Part shown: piece by piece, positions 8,783 through 16,672 of the stretch
Position numbering within the stretch: position 1 is the stretch's first letter
Layout of the letters: each line of letters opens with the position of its first letter
Origin: Sphingobacterium zeae
Lineage (GTDB): Bacteria; Bacteroidota; Bacteroidia; Sphingobacteriales; Sphingobacteriaceae
Assembly (NCBI RefSeq): GCF_030818895.1
Contig: NZ_JAUTBA010000001.1
Coordinates: 620,001-684,000 of the forward strand
Length of the DNA stretch: 64,000 nt
Direction of reading: 5' to 3'
Program-made: the position numbers and the translations under genes
The notes under the pieces: generated by a model
What the model was told of the DNA's origin: nothing
Database searches by the model: none
Seen by the model: the letters and a program-made list of their open reading frames with translations, nothing else

Positions 8783-9508
8783 CTATGCCATATTATGGTA
8801 AACGGCTTGAACATCATCATCTTCTTCGATTTTATCAATCATCTTTAAGACATCCGCTGCTTGTTCTTCGGTAATATCTGAATGCGATAAGGCGATGCGT
8901 TCCAATTTCGCAGATTTCACCTCAATTCCTTTCTCTTCCAGTAATTTTTGCATATTACCAAAGTCTTCAAAAGAAGTTTGAACGACAGCAACATCATTGC
9001 CCTCTTCATCAGATTCCACGTATAATTCTTCTAAGCCCCCATCGATCAACTCTAATTCCAACTCTTCTAAGTCCAGTTCTTCTGTTGCAGCAAAACGGAA
9101 AATGGATTTGCGGTTAAAAATAAAATCCAGTGATCCTGTTTTTCCCAGTGAACCGCCAGCTTTCGTAAAATAGCTGCGAATGTTTCCTACAGTTCGGTTG
9201 GTATTATCGGTAGCAGTTTCAATTAAAACAGGTACACCGTGAGGGCCATAGCCTTCGTATACATATTCTTCATAACCCTTGGAATCTTTCTCTGAAGCAC
9301 GTTTGATTGCAGCTTCAATACGATCCTTGGGCATATTAACAGCCTTGGCATTGTGTATTGCTGTACGAAGTCTCGAGTTGGTTTCGGGATGAGGGCCGCT
9401 TTCTTTAACCGCCATAGCGATTTCTTTACCTAAACGTGTAAATTGAACGGCCATTTTGGCCCAGCGTTTGAATTTCCGCTCTTTTCTGAATTCGAAAGCT
9501 CTTCCCAT
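8783..9508 (-). CDS. YebC/PmpR-family protein
   Basis: A 241-residue YebC-family protein, full length. The hallmark start MGRAFEFRKERKFKRWAKMA is followed by GKEIAMAVKESG, NMPKDRIEAAIKRA, and YEGYGPHGVPVLIE. Family members act as transcriptional regulators or, in recent work, relieve ribosome stalling at proline-rich stretches; which applies here cannot be told from sequence. Its start is 2 bases after the threonine dehydrogenase stop, so it is the second gene of that unit and ends at a strong terminator. Confidence 0.92.
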   Translation of the reverse strand: MGRAFEFRKERKFKRWAKMAVQFTRLGKEIAMAVKESGPHPETNSRLRTAIHNAKAVNMPKDRIEAAIKRASEKDSKGYEEYVYEGYGPHGVPVLIETATDNTNRTVGNIRSYFTKAGGSLGKTGSLDFIFNRKSIFRFAATEELDLEELELELIDGGLEELYVESDEEGNDVAVVQTSFEDFGNMQKLLEEKGIEVKSAKLERIALSHSDITEEQAADVLKMIDKIEEDDDVQAVYHNMA

Positions 9509-9510
9509 TG

Positions 9511-10458
9511 TTATATTTTGTTTTTAAGATTTTCAATCATGTCGACCGTCATCTTTTGGATGTCAAATTCTGGCGTCCAATTCCAGTCTTTTCTTGCATA
9601 GGAGTCATCTAGACTAGCAGGCCATGAATCGGCAATCTGTTGTCTCGGATCGTTCTCTACGTAAGAGATTGCAAAATTAGGAAGAATTTTTTTAATTTCT
9701 TGTGCAAGTTCTTTTGGAGTAAATGTGATACCTCCAAGATTATAACTGTGGCGAATGCTTAGTCTTTCTTTTGGTGCATCCATTAATTCGAGTGTACCCC
9801 GAATGGCGTCCTCCATGTACAACATCGGTAATGCTGTGTTTTCAGATAGGAAGCAAGCATAGGAACCGGTTTTTAATGCTTCATAAAAAATGTCTACCGC
9901 ATAATCCGTTGTACCGCCCCCTGGTTCAGTTTTCCAAGAAATGATGCCGGGATAACGGAGGCTGCGAATATCAAGACCACGATGTTCTTGATACCATTCA
10001 ATGAGTCGCTCGCCTGCAAGTTTGCTGATACCATAAATTGTGTTTGGATCCATTACACAATATTGTTCGGTATTATTTTTTGGAGAATGCGGTCCGAAAA
10101 CGGCAATTGAGCTTGGCCAAAATATCTTCGAAACTTTATAGCTCACAGCTAAATCAAGAACATTTAATAAGCCATTCATATTCAATTCCCAAGCTTTTTC
10201 AGGGTATTTCTCTCCTGTAGCCGAAAGCATGGCCGCTAGTAGGTATACTTGAGTAGGTTTATATTGTTGAAATAATTTCTCAAGTCCATTTTTGTCAAGA
10301 ACATTAGCGATTTCGAAACTTTCGTCAGGGCTTTTAATCTGTGGTTCTCTAATGTCAGTGGTTACAACATTCTCTGCACCAAACTTTTTGCGCAATGCGA
10401 TAGCTAATTCTGTGCCGATCTGGCCATTTGCACCAATGATAATAATGCTTTCTTTCAT
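9511..10458 (-). CDS. L-threonine 3-dehydrogenase, SDR/epimerase type
   Basis: A 315-residue short-chain dehydrogenase related to the Bacteroidota-type L-threonine 3-dehydrogenases, which oxidise threonine to 2-amino-3-ketobutyrate with NAD+. The N-terminal Rossmann motif is IIGANGQIGTEL; the catalytic set is SSIAVFGP with YGISK. The motif RYPGIISWKTEPGGGTTDYA is diagnostic of this subgroup rather than of sugar epimerases. The partner ligase kbl is not in the window. It is the first gene of a two-gene unit with yebC and is preceded by a good promoter and a leader of about 170 nt. Residual possibility: another SDR substrate. Confidence 0.88.
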   Translation of the reverse strand: MKESIIIIGANGQIGTELAIALRKKFGAENVVTTDIREPQIKSPDESFEIANVLDKNGLEKLFQQYKPTQVYLLAAMLSATGEKYPEKAWELNMNGLLNVLDLAVSYKVSKIFWPSSIAVFGPHSPKNNTEQYCVMDPNTIYGISKLAGERLIEWYQEHRGLDIRSLRYPGIISWKTEPGGGTTDYAVDIFYEALKTGSYACFLSENTALPMLYMEDAIRGTLELMDAPKERLSIRHSYNLGGITFTPKELAQEIKKILPNFAISYVENDPRQQIADSWPASLDDSYARKDWNWTPEFDIQKMTVDMIENLKNKI

Positions 10459-10633
10459 TTGTAAGTTTAATTTATGAAGCTACTACTTTTACCATCTTGA
10501 GTGTCCATGCTCAACAGTGTAAAGGAATCGCTCCGCTCATTTGTTCCCATCGATTAGGACAGGATCTAGCCTGACATAATTTACGTTTCATCGTGTAATG
10601 AAAATGAAATTTCAACCATGGCGGTTTATGATG

Positions 10634-10663
10634 CAAATATAAAGGCTTTTCAGTATCTATCAA
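10634..10663 (-). promoter_or_regulatory. Promoter of the threonine dehydrogenase unit
   Basis: On the minus strand TTG (10663-10661), 19 bases, then TATATTTG (10641-10634) match the Bacteroidota consensus closely. Transcription would start near 10627, giving a leader of about 170 nt before the ATG at 10458. The rest of the 574-base gap up to asd holds only the asd promoter region; I see no gene in it. Confidence 0.65.
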
Positions 10664-10946
10664 CTGTGGGATGCTGGATGATGTGTGTAAAAAACGTTAA
10701 TTTATAGACTCTTGGGGCTGTTTTTATGAGATTTTAAACTGTTTCAATCGTTTGTTCTTTTTTTTTGAATAAGCAGCGAAAATTTTTACTTTTTTTGAAT
10801 TGCTTTAATATTAAATTTTATCGGCTGGTAAGTGATGTAGAGATCGTTCTTCGGCAATTAGCGCCAATAAACTCTAAATGTTGTGACATTTTTAGTAGAG
10901 GGACTAATATTTTGTTATTTTAATAGTGAAATTGCTGAATATTTTT

Positions 10947-10954
10947 TAAATTTG
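10947..10954 (+). promoter_or_regulatory. Putative -7 element for asd (TAAATTTG)
   Basis: TAAATTTG matches TAnnTTTG and lies 78 bases before the asd ATG. No TTG is found 19-21 bases upstream, so this is weaker than the other promoters listed. Confidence 0.35.
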
Positions 10955-11032
10955 AAGAATTCATTCTTCGAGAATCAACTAAAACAAAATCAAATAACAA
11001 ATTTTATATACACAATTTAAACACAGACAAAA

Positions 11033-12022
11033 ATGAAAGTGGCAGTAGTCGGCGCAACAGGCCTTGTAGGTACTGAAATGCTAACCGTGTTGGCGGCGCG
11101 AAATTTCCCAGTAACAGAATTAATTCCGGTAGCTTCAGAGCGTAGTAAGGGTAAGGAAATTGAATTCAAGGGAAAGAAGTATAAGGTGGTTACACCATCT
11201 GAGGCTATTGCTTTGAAACCTGATGTTGCGTTATTTTCCGCTGGCGGTGATACATCGAAAGAATTTGCGCCTAAATTTGCTGAAGCTGGAATTACGGTGA
11301 TCGACAATTCTTCGGCTTGGCGTATGGATCCTACAAAAAAACTGGTGGTTCCGGAAGTAAACGGTGATGTGTTATCTGCTGACGACAAGATTATTGCAAA
11401 TCCAAACTGTTCGACGATACAAATGGTAGTGGCATTGAAGCCATTACACGATAAATATAAAATTAAGCGTGTGGTAGTTTCGACTTACCAATCTGTGACA
11501 GGTACGGGTGTAAAAGCCGTCAACCAATTAATGGATGAGCGTGCCGGAAAAGATGGTGAGAAAGCTTATCCTTATCACATTGATCTCAATGTAATCCCTC
11601 ATATTGATGTTTTCCAAGAAAACGGCTATACAAAAGAGGAGATGAAAATGATTCTTGAAACAAATAAAATCATGCGTGATGATTCTATTAAAGTCACTGC
11701 AACGACAGTGCGCATTCCTGTAATGGGTGGACACTCTGAGTCGTTGAATATCGAATTTGAAAATGACTTTGATTTGAAAGATGTACGTGCAGCTTTAGCG
11801 GCACAAAGCGGTTGTATCGTTGTTGACGATCCATCTTCACTGCAATATCCGATGCCGAAAGATGCACATGGTAGAGATGAAGTGTTTGTAGGACGTATCC
11901 GTCGCGATGAATCTCAACCAAATACCCTTAACATGTGGGTAGTAGCGGATAACTTACGTAAAGGTGCTGCAACCAACGCCGTTCAAGTAGCCGAGTTATT
12001 AGCTGAAAAAGGATTGATCTAA
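11033..12022 (+). CDS. asd: Aspartate-semialdehyde dehydrogenase
   Basis: A 329-residue enzyme that reduces aspartyl phosphate to aspartate semialdehyde with NADPH, at the branch to lysine, diaminopimelate, threonine and methionine. The NADP-binding start VAVVGATGLVGTEML, the catalytic NPNCSTIQ with Cys126, and the substrate-binding STYQSVTGTG and GHSESLNI regions are all present. Length is normal. It is a single gene with its own terminator; dapA or lysC are not adjacent. Confidence 0.95.
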   Translation: MKVAVVGATGLVGTEMLTVLAARNFPVTELIPVASERSKGKEIEFKGKKYKVVTPSEAIALKPDVALFSAGGDTSKEFAPKFAEAGITVIDNSSAWRMDPTKKLVVPEVNGDVLSADDKIIANPNCSTIQMVVALKPLHDKYKIKRVVVSTYQSVTGTGVKAVNQLMDERAGKDGEKAYPYHIDLNVIPHIDVFQENGYTKEEMKMILETNKIMRDDSIKVTATTVRIPVMGGHSESLNIEFENDFDLKDVRAALAAQSGCIVVDDPSSLQYPMPKDAHGRDEVFVGRIRRDESQPNTLNMWVVADNLRKGAATNAVQVAELLAEKGLI

Positions 12023-12048
12023 CTCAAGTAGATTCCATAATAAATATG

Positions 12049-12085
12049 GAGCCCTCATGATGAAGTTCATGGGGGCTCTTTTTTA
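12049..12085 (+). terminator. Intrinsic terminator of asd
   Basis: A 12-bp stem (GAGCCCTCATGA / TCATGGGGGCTC, one wobble pair) with a 6-nt loop and a following T-run lies 27 bases after the asd stop. Confidence 0.8.
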
Positions 12086-12142
12086 TAAGCGATTAATAAT
12101 TTAGGGCACTTAATGGTTGACTCTGAATTGTGTCCTAAAAGA

Positions 12143-13369
12143 TTACGGCATCAATGTGCTGGGCTTGATAGAAAACTCAATCTTATCATTTAATGGGGAG
12201 TATGCTTCTTTACTTTGCTCCTCAAGTCGATCCGGAAACAAGATGCCGAAGAGATGATCGGTTTCGTGTTGAAAAATAACAGCAGTAAAGCCTTCAATAT
12301 TTTCTTCGATCACTTTCCCTTCTTTATCGATGTATTGCAAGCGGATCGCGTAACTCCTCAATACGTCTTCTTTACGGTTAGGAATAGAAAGGCAACCTTC
12401 GGCACCCGTACGTTTTAATTTGGAGCGCCATAGAATTTTAGGATTGATATAGAACTCAAAAGGTTGATCTGGTTTGTCAAATCGCTGTACCCAGATTAGA
12501 TTTTTATTTATACCGATTTGTGGCGCAGCGATGCCTACACCCGGGTGATTGGGATCACGTACCGTCGCAAACATTCTTTTGGAAAGTGATTCAATCAATG
12601 GGTCGTTGTATTTGACATCAGTGCTTGTCGCTTTTAAAACTTTCAGATCTTTTTCGTCCGTTGTCTGCAATACACGAAGAATTGCATTTTCACCTCCAGA
12701 TGAAATGATTTTCTTGTCGGCAGCACTGAATTCCTGGCCTGCATTAAGATTGACCGGCCTTTCGTTTTTTGACTTTTGAAATGCTTTTTCTCCTGCCATA
12801 ATTTTTGTTTCTAAATTGTTTTCAACTGGGGGAACCGGACAACGGTAACCGTTACTATAAGCGCAATAGGGGTTATATGCTTTGTTAAAATCTATCTCAA
12901 CGTTGTCTCCTATTATATCTTCTGTGGATAGATCAATATATCGGCCACCACTATAACTTTCCTGGCCATTTGTTAAATCTAGAAATGGCAAAAATAAATG
13001 CTTTTTGTATGCTGGGTTTTGAAATAATGCGACGCTTTGGTAGACATTCAGTACACGTTTTTTACCTTGAAGGATAAATGTTATGATTCCGTATCTTTTG
13101 TATTCATTGCTTGTGCCGTCGTAGGTCGGCATCCGAAAAACTGGTTCATCAAACAGAACATCAATTTTGCCCTTGACTTTGTAGCTGACGTCTACAGGAA
13201 AGTAATCCAAAAATGCCACTTGATCTGATTTCAATGGGCCATATTGTTCTTTCGCCAATTCAGCGGCTTTTTCTTCACGAAGAGTGGTAATGTATTGCTC
13301 GTATTTAGTTTGTGCATGCGTATTCAAGCATAAGGCCAACAGGAAACTGGCGACAAGTGTTCTTTTCAT
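12143..13369 (-). CDS. Secreted DUF1684-peptide deformylase fusion
   Basis: A 408-residue two-domain protein. Residues 1-19 are a signal peptide (basic KR, hydrophobic core, THA-Q). Residues about 45-195 match DUF1684: DYFPVDVSYKVKG, YSGGRYIDL, and the conserved tail FNKAYNPYCAYSNGYRCPVP with PVENNL. Residues about 240-395 are a peptide deformylase with all three catalytic motifs intact: GVGIAAPQIG (277-286), EGCLS (324-328, metal Cys) and HETDH (368-372, metal His and catalytic Glu). Normal deformylase acts on nascent chains in the cytosol, so a periplasmic one is unexpected; it may deformylate exported N-formyl peptides or have a new hydrolase role (inference). It is transcribed away from ruvX. 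Confidence 0.88.
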   Translation of the reverse strand: MKRTLVASFLLALCLNTHAQTKYEQYITTLREEKAAELAKEQYGPLKSDQVAFLDYFPVDVSYKVKGKIDVLFDEPVFRMPTYDGTSNEYKRYGIITFILQGKKRVLNVYQSVALFQNPAYKKHLFLPFLDLTNGQESYSGGRYIDLSTEDIIGDNVEIDFNKAYNPYCAYSNGYRCPVPPVENNLETKIMAGEKAFQKSKNERPVNLNAGQEFSAADKKIISSGGENAILRVLQTTDEKDLKVLKATSTDVKYNDPLIESLSKRMFATVRDPNHPGVGIAAPQIGINKNLIWVQRFDKPDQPFEFYINPKILWRSKLKRTGAEGCLSIPNRKEDVLRSYAIRLQYIDKEGKVIEENIEGFTAVIFQHETDHLFGILFPDRLEEQSKEAYSPLNDKIEFSIKPSTLMP

Positions 13370-13529
13370 TTGTTTAAATATCTTTCTGTCCGATTTTTAT
13401 GATTTAATACTGTGCCACTTCTTGCCAACATTAGAATTTGACAAAGCGTAAAGGAAGAGAGTATAGTTTCAAAAATCAATATCTTTTGTCGTAGCAAAAT
13501 CGACAATCAAAGTTATTACTTGATTTCGA

Positions 13530-13634
13530 TTATTCAAAACGTTGTTTTTCATTGTTTAACACCATTGTGCCCAATCTTAGTGAGTTTAATTTGACGTATT
13601 CACCCATCCATTTCCATGCAATAGCTGTGATCAT
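13530..13634 (-). CDS. Possible 34-residue micro-ORF
   Basis: An ATG at 13634 opens a 34-codon frame (MITAIAWKWMGEYVKLNSLR..., ending KQRFE) to a TAA. Its ATG overlaps the stop of a second tiny frame in the ATGA arrangement typical of coupled genes. It has no recognised family and lacks a clear ribosome-binding site. It sits in the gap between the deformylase fusion and ruvX and could be a relic of a lost gene. Low confidence. Confidence 0.25.
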   Translation of the reverse strand: MITAIAWKWMGEYVKLNSLRLGTMVLNNEKQRFE

Positions 13635-13714
13635 TTGCCCAGTGAGTCAATTTCGCTCTCAAGATCAATGTCTTCAAGCTTAAAATCGTCATTGGGATTT
13701 GATGAGGTATACAA
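13631..13714 (-). pseudogene. Possible relic of an acidic protein C-terminus
   Basis: A short frame reads YTSSNPNDDFKLEDIDLE.SEIDSLGK before a TGA at 13631-13633 (dot inserted only to break the string). It has no ATG; a TTG at 13714 is the only start-like codon. The acidic composition looks like the tail of a real protein. Upstream, the same frame runs into the telomere-like repeat region with stops, so the 5' part may have been replaced. The TGA overlaps the ATG of the 34-residue frame. Confidence 0.25.
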
Positions 13715-13763
13715 TGATATAGTAAAGGTCTGTATGTTCCTACATTACCTTAGGATTTGTATA

Positions 13764-13858
13764 GCTATAAGTTAGATTTTAGTTAGGGTTTACTTAGGTT
13801 TTACCTATACTATACCTAAACTAACCCTAACTAAACCCTAAACTAAACCTAAGTAAAC
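13764..13858. repeat. Telomere-like CCTAAA/CCCTAA degenerate repeat cluster
   Basis: About 90 bases consist of 6-7-base variations on CCCTAAA, CCTAAA and CTAACC on one side and TTAGGG/TTAGGT on the other, meeting near 13805. Arms 13788-13801 and 13845-13858 are perfect 14-bp inverse copies (GTTTACTTAGGTTT); 13778-13788 and 13825-13835 form a second perfect 11-bp pair. The 629-base gap between the deformylase fusion and ruvX contains this element, two doubtful micro-ORFs and the ruvX promoter; I see nothing else in it. Confidence 0.7.
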
Positions 13859-13974
13859 GTGGAACCAAATAGGACACAAAAGAACGTTATTTTAGTGTAA
13901 GTAATTTAATCCGATTTTGTTAACGTATAAATGGAACTTCATGCATATATCTCCCAATACTCATATCTAAATTG

Positions 13975-13982
13975 TACTTTTG
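13975..13982 (+). promoter_or_regulatory. Putative -7 element for ruvX (TACTTTTG)
   Basis: TACTTTTG fits TAnnTTTG and ends 16 bases before the ATG at 13999, implying a very short leader. It also argues that the upstream in-frame TTG at 13972 is not the start, because that codon lies in the promoter. Confidence 0.5.
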
Positions 13983-13998
13983 TAAAAAAAACATATCC

Positions 13999-14412
13999 AT
14001 GAGACTGATGGCATTTGATTACGGTACAAAACGAATAGGGGTTGCAGTAACCGATCCAATGCAAATTATTGCGACGGCATTGACGACTGTACATCCAGAG
14101 GATATCTGGACATTTCTAGCAGCGTATTTACAGACAGAGCAGGTAGAAACTTTTGTTGTCGGCAAGCCGCGTCAGTTGGATGGTACCGACTCTGAATCCG
14201 CACAGCATGTTGTCGGTTTTATTCGAAAACTGAAAAAGACTTATCCAGCCATTGCTGTCGCTGAAATAGATGAGCGTTTTACTTCTAAAATGGCTTCTGC
14301 AGCGATCGCGCAAAGTGGGAAAAAAAAGAAGGACCGTCAACAGAAGGGGTTGATTGATACCGTGTCTGCAACAATCATTTTGCAAAGCTACATGGATGGC
14401 CGTAATTTTTAG
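13999..14412 (+). CDS. ruvX: Holliday junction resolvase-like RuvX (YqgF)
   Basis: A 137-residue YqgF/RuvX protein with an RNase H-like fold, involved in pre-16S rRNA 5' end processing and proposed as a Holliday junction resolvase. The first acidic motif is AFDYGTKRIGVAVTDP, then VVGKPRQLDG, EIDERFTSKMA, and the final Asp in KGLIDTVSATIIL. The frame extends to a TTG at 13972, but MRLMAFDYG at 13999 is the natural family start and the extension would overlap the promoter. ybeY follows 48 bases downstream and may be co-transcribed. Confidence 0.9.
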   Translation: MRLMAFDYGTKRIGVAVTDPMQIIATALTTVHPEDIWTFLAAYLQTEQVETFVVGKPRQLDGTDSESAQHVVGFIRKLKKTYPAIAVAEIDERFTSKMASAAIAQSGKKKKDRQQKGLIDTVSATIILQSYMDGRNF

Positions 14413-14460
14413 ATACAAAACGACTAATACGTCAAACAAGAATGAATAAAAAATAGAAGG

Positions 14461-14889
14461 ATGAAGAGCATATTATTTTTTACCGAGGATACGGATTTCA
14501 AATTAAAAGAAAAGGGAAAGATTCGCCAATGGATTGTTGATGCCATCAAAGGAGAAGGATTTAAACGTGTTGGCGAATTGAGCTTTATCCTTTGCTCGGA
14601 TGCTTACTTGCTTGAAATCAATAAGCAATATTTAAATCACGACACCTATACTGATATCGTTACTTTTGATTCTTCCGAATATGATGACACCATCGCCGGC
14701 GATATTTTTATTAGTGTGGAGCGTATTCAGGAGAATGCTGAAAAATTTAAAGTTGATGTGCGTGACGAGCTTCATCGGGTTATTATTCATGGTGTCATGC
14801 ACCTGTGCGGTTATCCCGATAAAAAACCGGCAGATAAAGCCAAGATGACCGCCAAAGAGGATGAGTATCTTGGTAAAAGAAACTTTTAA
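14461..14889 (+). CDS. ybeY: Endoribonuclease YbeY
   Basis: A 142-residue YbeY-type metallo-endoribonuclease for 16S rRNA 3' maturation and ribosome quality control. The zinc-site motif HGVMHLCGYPDK is seen near residue 110, preceded by the TDIVTFDSS strand. The usual third ligand position (GYDH in E. coli) reads GYPDK, so Asp may substitute; I believe this is common in Bacteroidota but have not checked. Placement after ruvX gives an rRNA-processing pair. It ends at a bidirectional terminator shared with ndk. Confidence 0.92.
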   Translation: MKSILFFTEDTDFKLKEKGKIRQWIVDAIKGEGFKRVGELSFILCSDAYLLEINKQYLNHDTYTDIVTFDSSEYDDTIAGDIFISVERIQENAEKFKVDVRDELHRVIIHGVMHLCGYPDKKPADKAKMTAKEDEYLGKRNF

Positions 14890-14977
14890 AGATTCCTACG
14901 CGGCTTTTTAAACTGCGACTACTGGTATGAGAACGGAATTGAACGCTGGAGCTTGTCGAGAGAGTGGAGGGCAAAAC

Positions 14978-15020
14978 ATAAAAAAAGGTCTTTACAAATT
15001 TTGTAAAGACCTTTTTTTAT
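14978..15020. terminator. Bidirectional terminator between ybeY and ndk
   Basis: A 43-base perfect palindrome (arms 14978-14998 and 15000-15020, core AAAAAAAGGTCTTTAC) gives a strong stem with T-runs on both strands, between convergent ybeY and ndk. Confidence 0.85.
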
Positions 15021-15033
15021 GTTGTTCTAAAGA

Positions 15034-15453
15034 TTAAAATCTTTCAAATTGCGAGAAGAAGAAGTTACCCTCGATAGCAGCATTATCATCTGAATCAGAT
15101 CCATGAATAGCGTTTGCATCGATTGATTTTGCATATTTATTACGGATTGTGCCTTCAGCCGCGTCAGCAGGGTTAGTTGCACCGATCAGTGTACGGAAAT
15201 CTTCAACAGCATTGTCTTTTTCCAAGATGGCAGCAACGATAGGACCTGAGGTCATAAATTCCACCAATTCACCATAAAAAGGACGCTCTTTGTGTACTGC
15301 GTAAAATGCACCAGCTGTCTCTTTAGAAAGTTGAATGTATTTCATTGCGATGATTTTAAAACCACCAGCAATGATATCGTTTAAGATTGCACCGATGTGA
15401 CCATTCGCTACAGCGTCAGGTTTGATCATCGTAAAAGTTCTGTTAGTTGCCAT
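15034..15453 (-). CDS. ndk: Nucleoside diphosphate kinase
   Basis: A 139-residue enzyme that transfers the gamma-phosphate from ATP to NDPs through a phosphohistidine. The catalytic motif NAIHGSDS has His117; the start [19 protein letters not shown] and the C-terminal FFFSQFERF are typical. Length is normal. Single gene with a good promoter and a shared terminator. Confidence 0.96.
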   Translation of the reverse strand: MATNRTFTMIKPDAVANGHIGAILNDIIAGGFKIIAMKYIQLSKETAGAFYAVHKERPFYGELVEFMTSGPIVAAILEKDNAVEDFRTLIGATNPADAAEGTIRNKYAKSIDANAIHGSDSDDNAAIEGNFFFSQFERF

Positions 15454-15469
15454 TATTTTAATTTTTATG

Positions 15470-15500
15470 CAAAATTAGATAAATTGCATTTCATATGCAA
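15470..15500 (-). promoter_or_regulatory. ndk promoter
   Basis: On the minus strand TTG (15500-15498), exactly 20 bases, then TAATTTTG (15477-15470), a full match to the Bacteroidota consensus, ending 16 bases before the ndk ATG. Confidence 0.7.
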
Positions 15501-15692
15501 TATCCTTACGATTCAGATATACACAATTCTTGATAAACTCAACAGGTTCTTACGGTTGAAATCTTTGTGTGTCACTTCCGATCGCTATTGATATTGAGAT
15601 AAATGTTTCTTTCTGATCCGTTACCATTGTCTTTTTTGCGCAGACGGTAACAAGCTTTACATTTTATCGATTGTAGAAAAGTAAAAGAACAA

Positions 15693-15725
15693 TTGATCTA
15701 AGTTCAATATGAATATGTAACTTTG
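15693..15725 (+). promoter_or_regulatory. ispH promoter, apparently leaderless
   Basis: TTG (15693-15695), 22 bases, then TAACTTTG (15718-15725). The box ends 7 bases before the ispH ATG at 15733, so transcription would start at or within a base or two of the start codon, and no ribosome-binding site is present between. Confidence 0.55.
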
Positions 15726-15732
15726 TGATATT

Positions 15733-16581
15733 ATGGCATTAAATCTAACAGTAGACATCGATAAGGATTCAGGCTTTTGCTTTGGAGTAGTATACGCTAT
15801 TGATATGGCGGAAGAGATCTTAGAAGAGGATGGTTATCTTTATTGTTTGGGTGATATTGTTCATAATGATGAGGAAGTTACTCGATTAAAAGCAAAAGGT
15901 CTACGAATTATCGACCATGCTGCTCTGCCCAATTTGAGCAATGAAAAGGTATTGATCCGTGCCCACGGTGAAGCGCCAGAGACCTATCGTATTGCTTTGC
16001 AAAATAATATTACTTTGATAGATGCCTCTTGTCCAGTAGTCCTTAAATTGCAGAACCGTATAAAAACGTCCTTCGATCAAAAGGAGAAGATTTTGATTTT
16101 CGGTAAGCATGGACATGCTGAAGTGATTGGTTTGCAGGGGCAGACGAATAATGAAGCCCTGGTTTTTCAGGATATTTCCGAGCTGGATCAAGTCGAGTTG
16201 CCATCTTCATTTACACTATATAGCCAGACAACAAAAAGTGTGGATAAATTTTATGCGATCAAAGACGAGCTTATCAAACGTGGGTATGAAGTGAAGGCAA
16301 ATGACACTATTTGCCGCCAGGTCTCCAATCGATATGAAGATCTGGGTGCTTTTGCGAAACAATATGACAAAATCGTTTTTGTGTCAGGCAAAAAATCGTC
16401 CAATGGAAAAGTGCTGTTTGAAGTTTGTCAAAACGCAAATCCAGCAAGTTATTTTATTTCTGATCCAGCCGAATTGGATGCATCGGTCTTCGCTGAGAAC
16501 GATCGTATTGGTATTTGTGGTGCCACATCAACGCCAATGTGGTTGATGAAAGATGTAAAGGCAACTTTAGAAGCCTTATAA
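15733..16581 (+). CDS. ispH: 4-hydroxy-3-methylbut-2-enyl diphosphate reductase
   Basis: A 282-residue IspH (LytB) enzyme, the last step of the MEP isoprenoid pathway, producing IPP and DMAPP. Three iron-sulfur cysteines are in place: GFCFGV (Cys16), DASCPVV (Cys100) and DTICRQ (Cys194). The conserved IRAHGE and KHGHAEVIG histidine motifs are also present. Near the C-terminus GICGATSTPMWLM corresponds to the usual ASTP motif. Single gene; the -7 box lies so close to the ATG that the mRNA is probably leaderless. Confidence 0.95.
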   Translation: MALNLTVDIDKDSGFCFGVVYAIDMAEEILEEDGYLYCLGDIVHNDEEVTRLKAKGLRIIDHAALPNLSNEKVLIRAHGEAPETYRIALQNNITLIDASCPVVLKLQNRIKTSFDQKEKILIFGKHGHAEVIGLQGQTNNEALVFQDISELDQVELPSSFTLYSQTTKSVDKFYAIKDELIKRGYEVKANDTICRQVSNRYEDLGAFAKQYDKIVFVSGKKSSNGKVLFEVCQNANPASYFISDPAELDASVFAENDRIGICGATSTPMWLMKDVKATLEAL

Positions 16582-16658
16582 GGGCAATTACCCGTCACAG
16601 ATATTTCATAATTCCAAGGTTTAGATCCCGGGTGTATTCTTGGTGTATTCTTTTTGTG

Positions 16659-16666
16659 TAGCTTTG
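16659..16666 (+). promoter_or_regulatory. hemH -7 element, apparently leaderless
   Basis: TAGCTTTG fits TAnnTTTG and ends only 6 bases before the hemH ATG at 16673. A -33 TTG at 16640-16642 is spaced 16 bases, shorter than usual. Confidence 0.45.
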
Positions 16667-16672
16667 TAAGCT

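Noticed and set aside
10459-10630. Partial likeness to a cobalamin riboswitch (GTCAGG...CCTG, GGGAAC, CACTGT) in the threonine dehydrogenase leader
   Set aside because: The elements occur in the wrong order and spacing for the B12 class, and the downstream gene has no cobalamin link.
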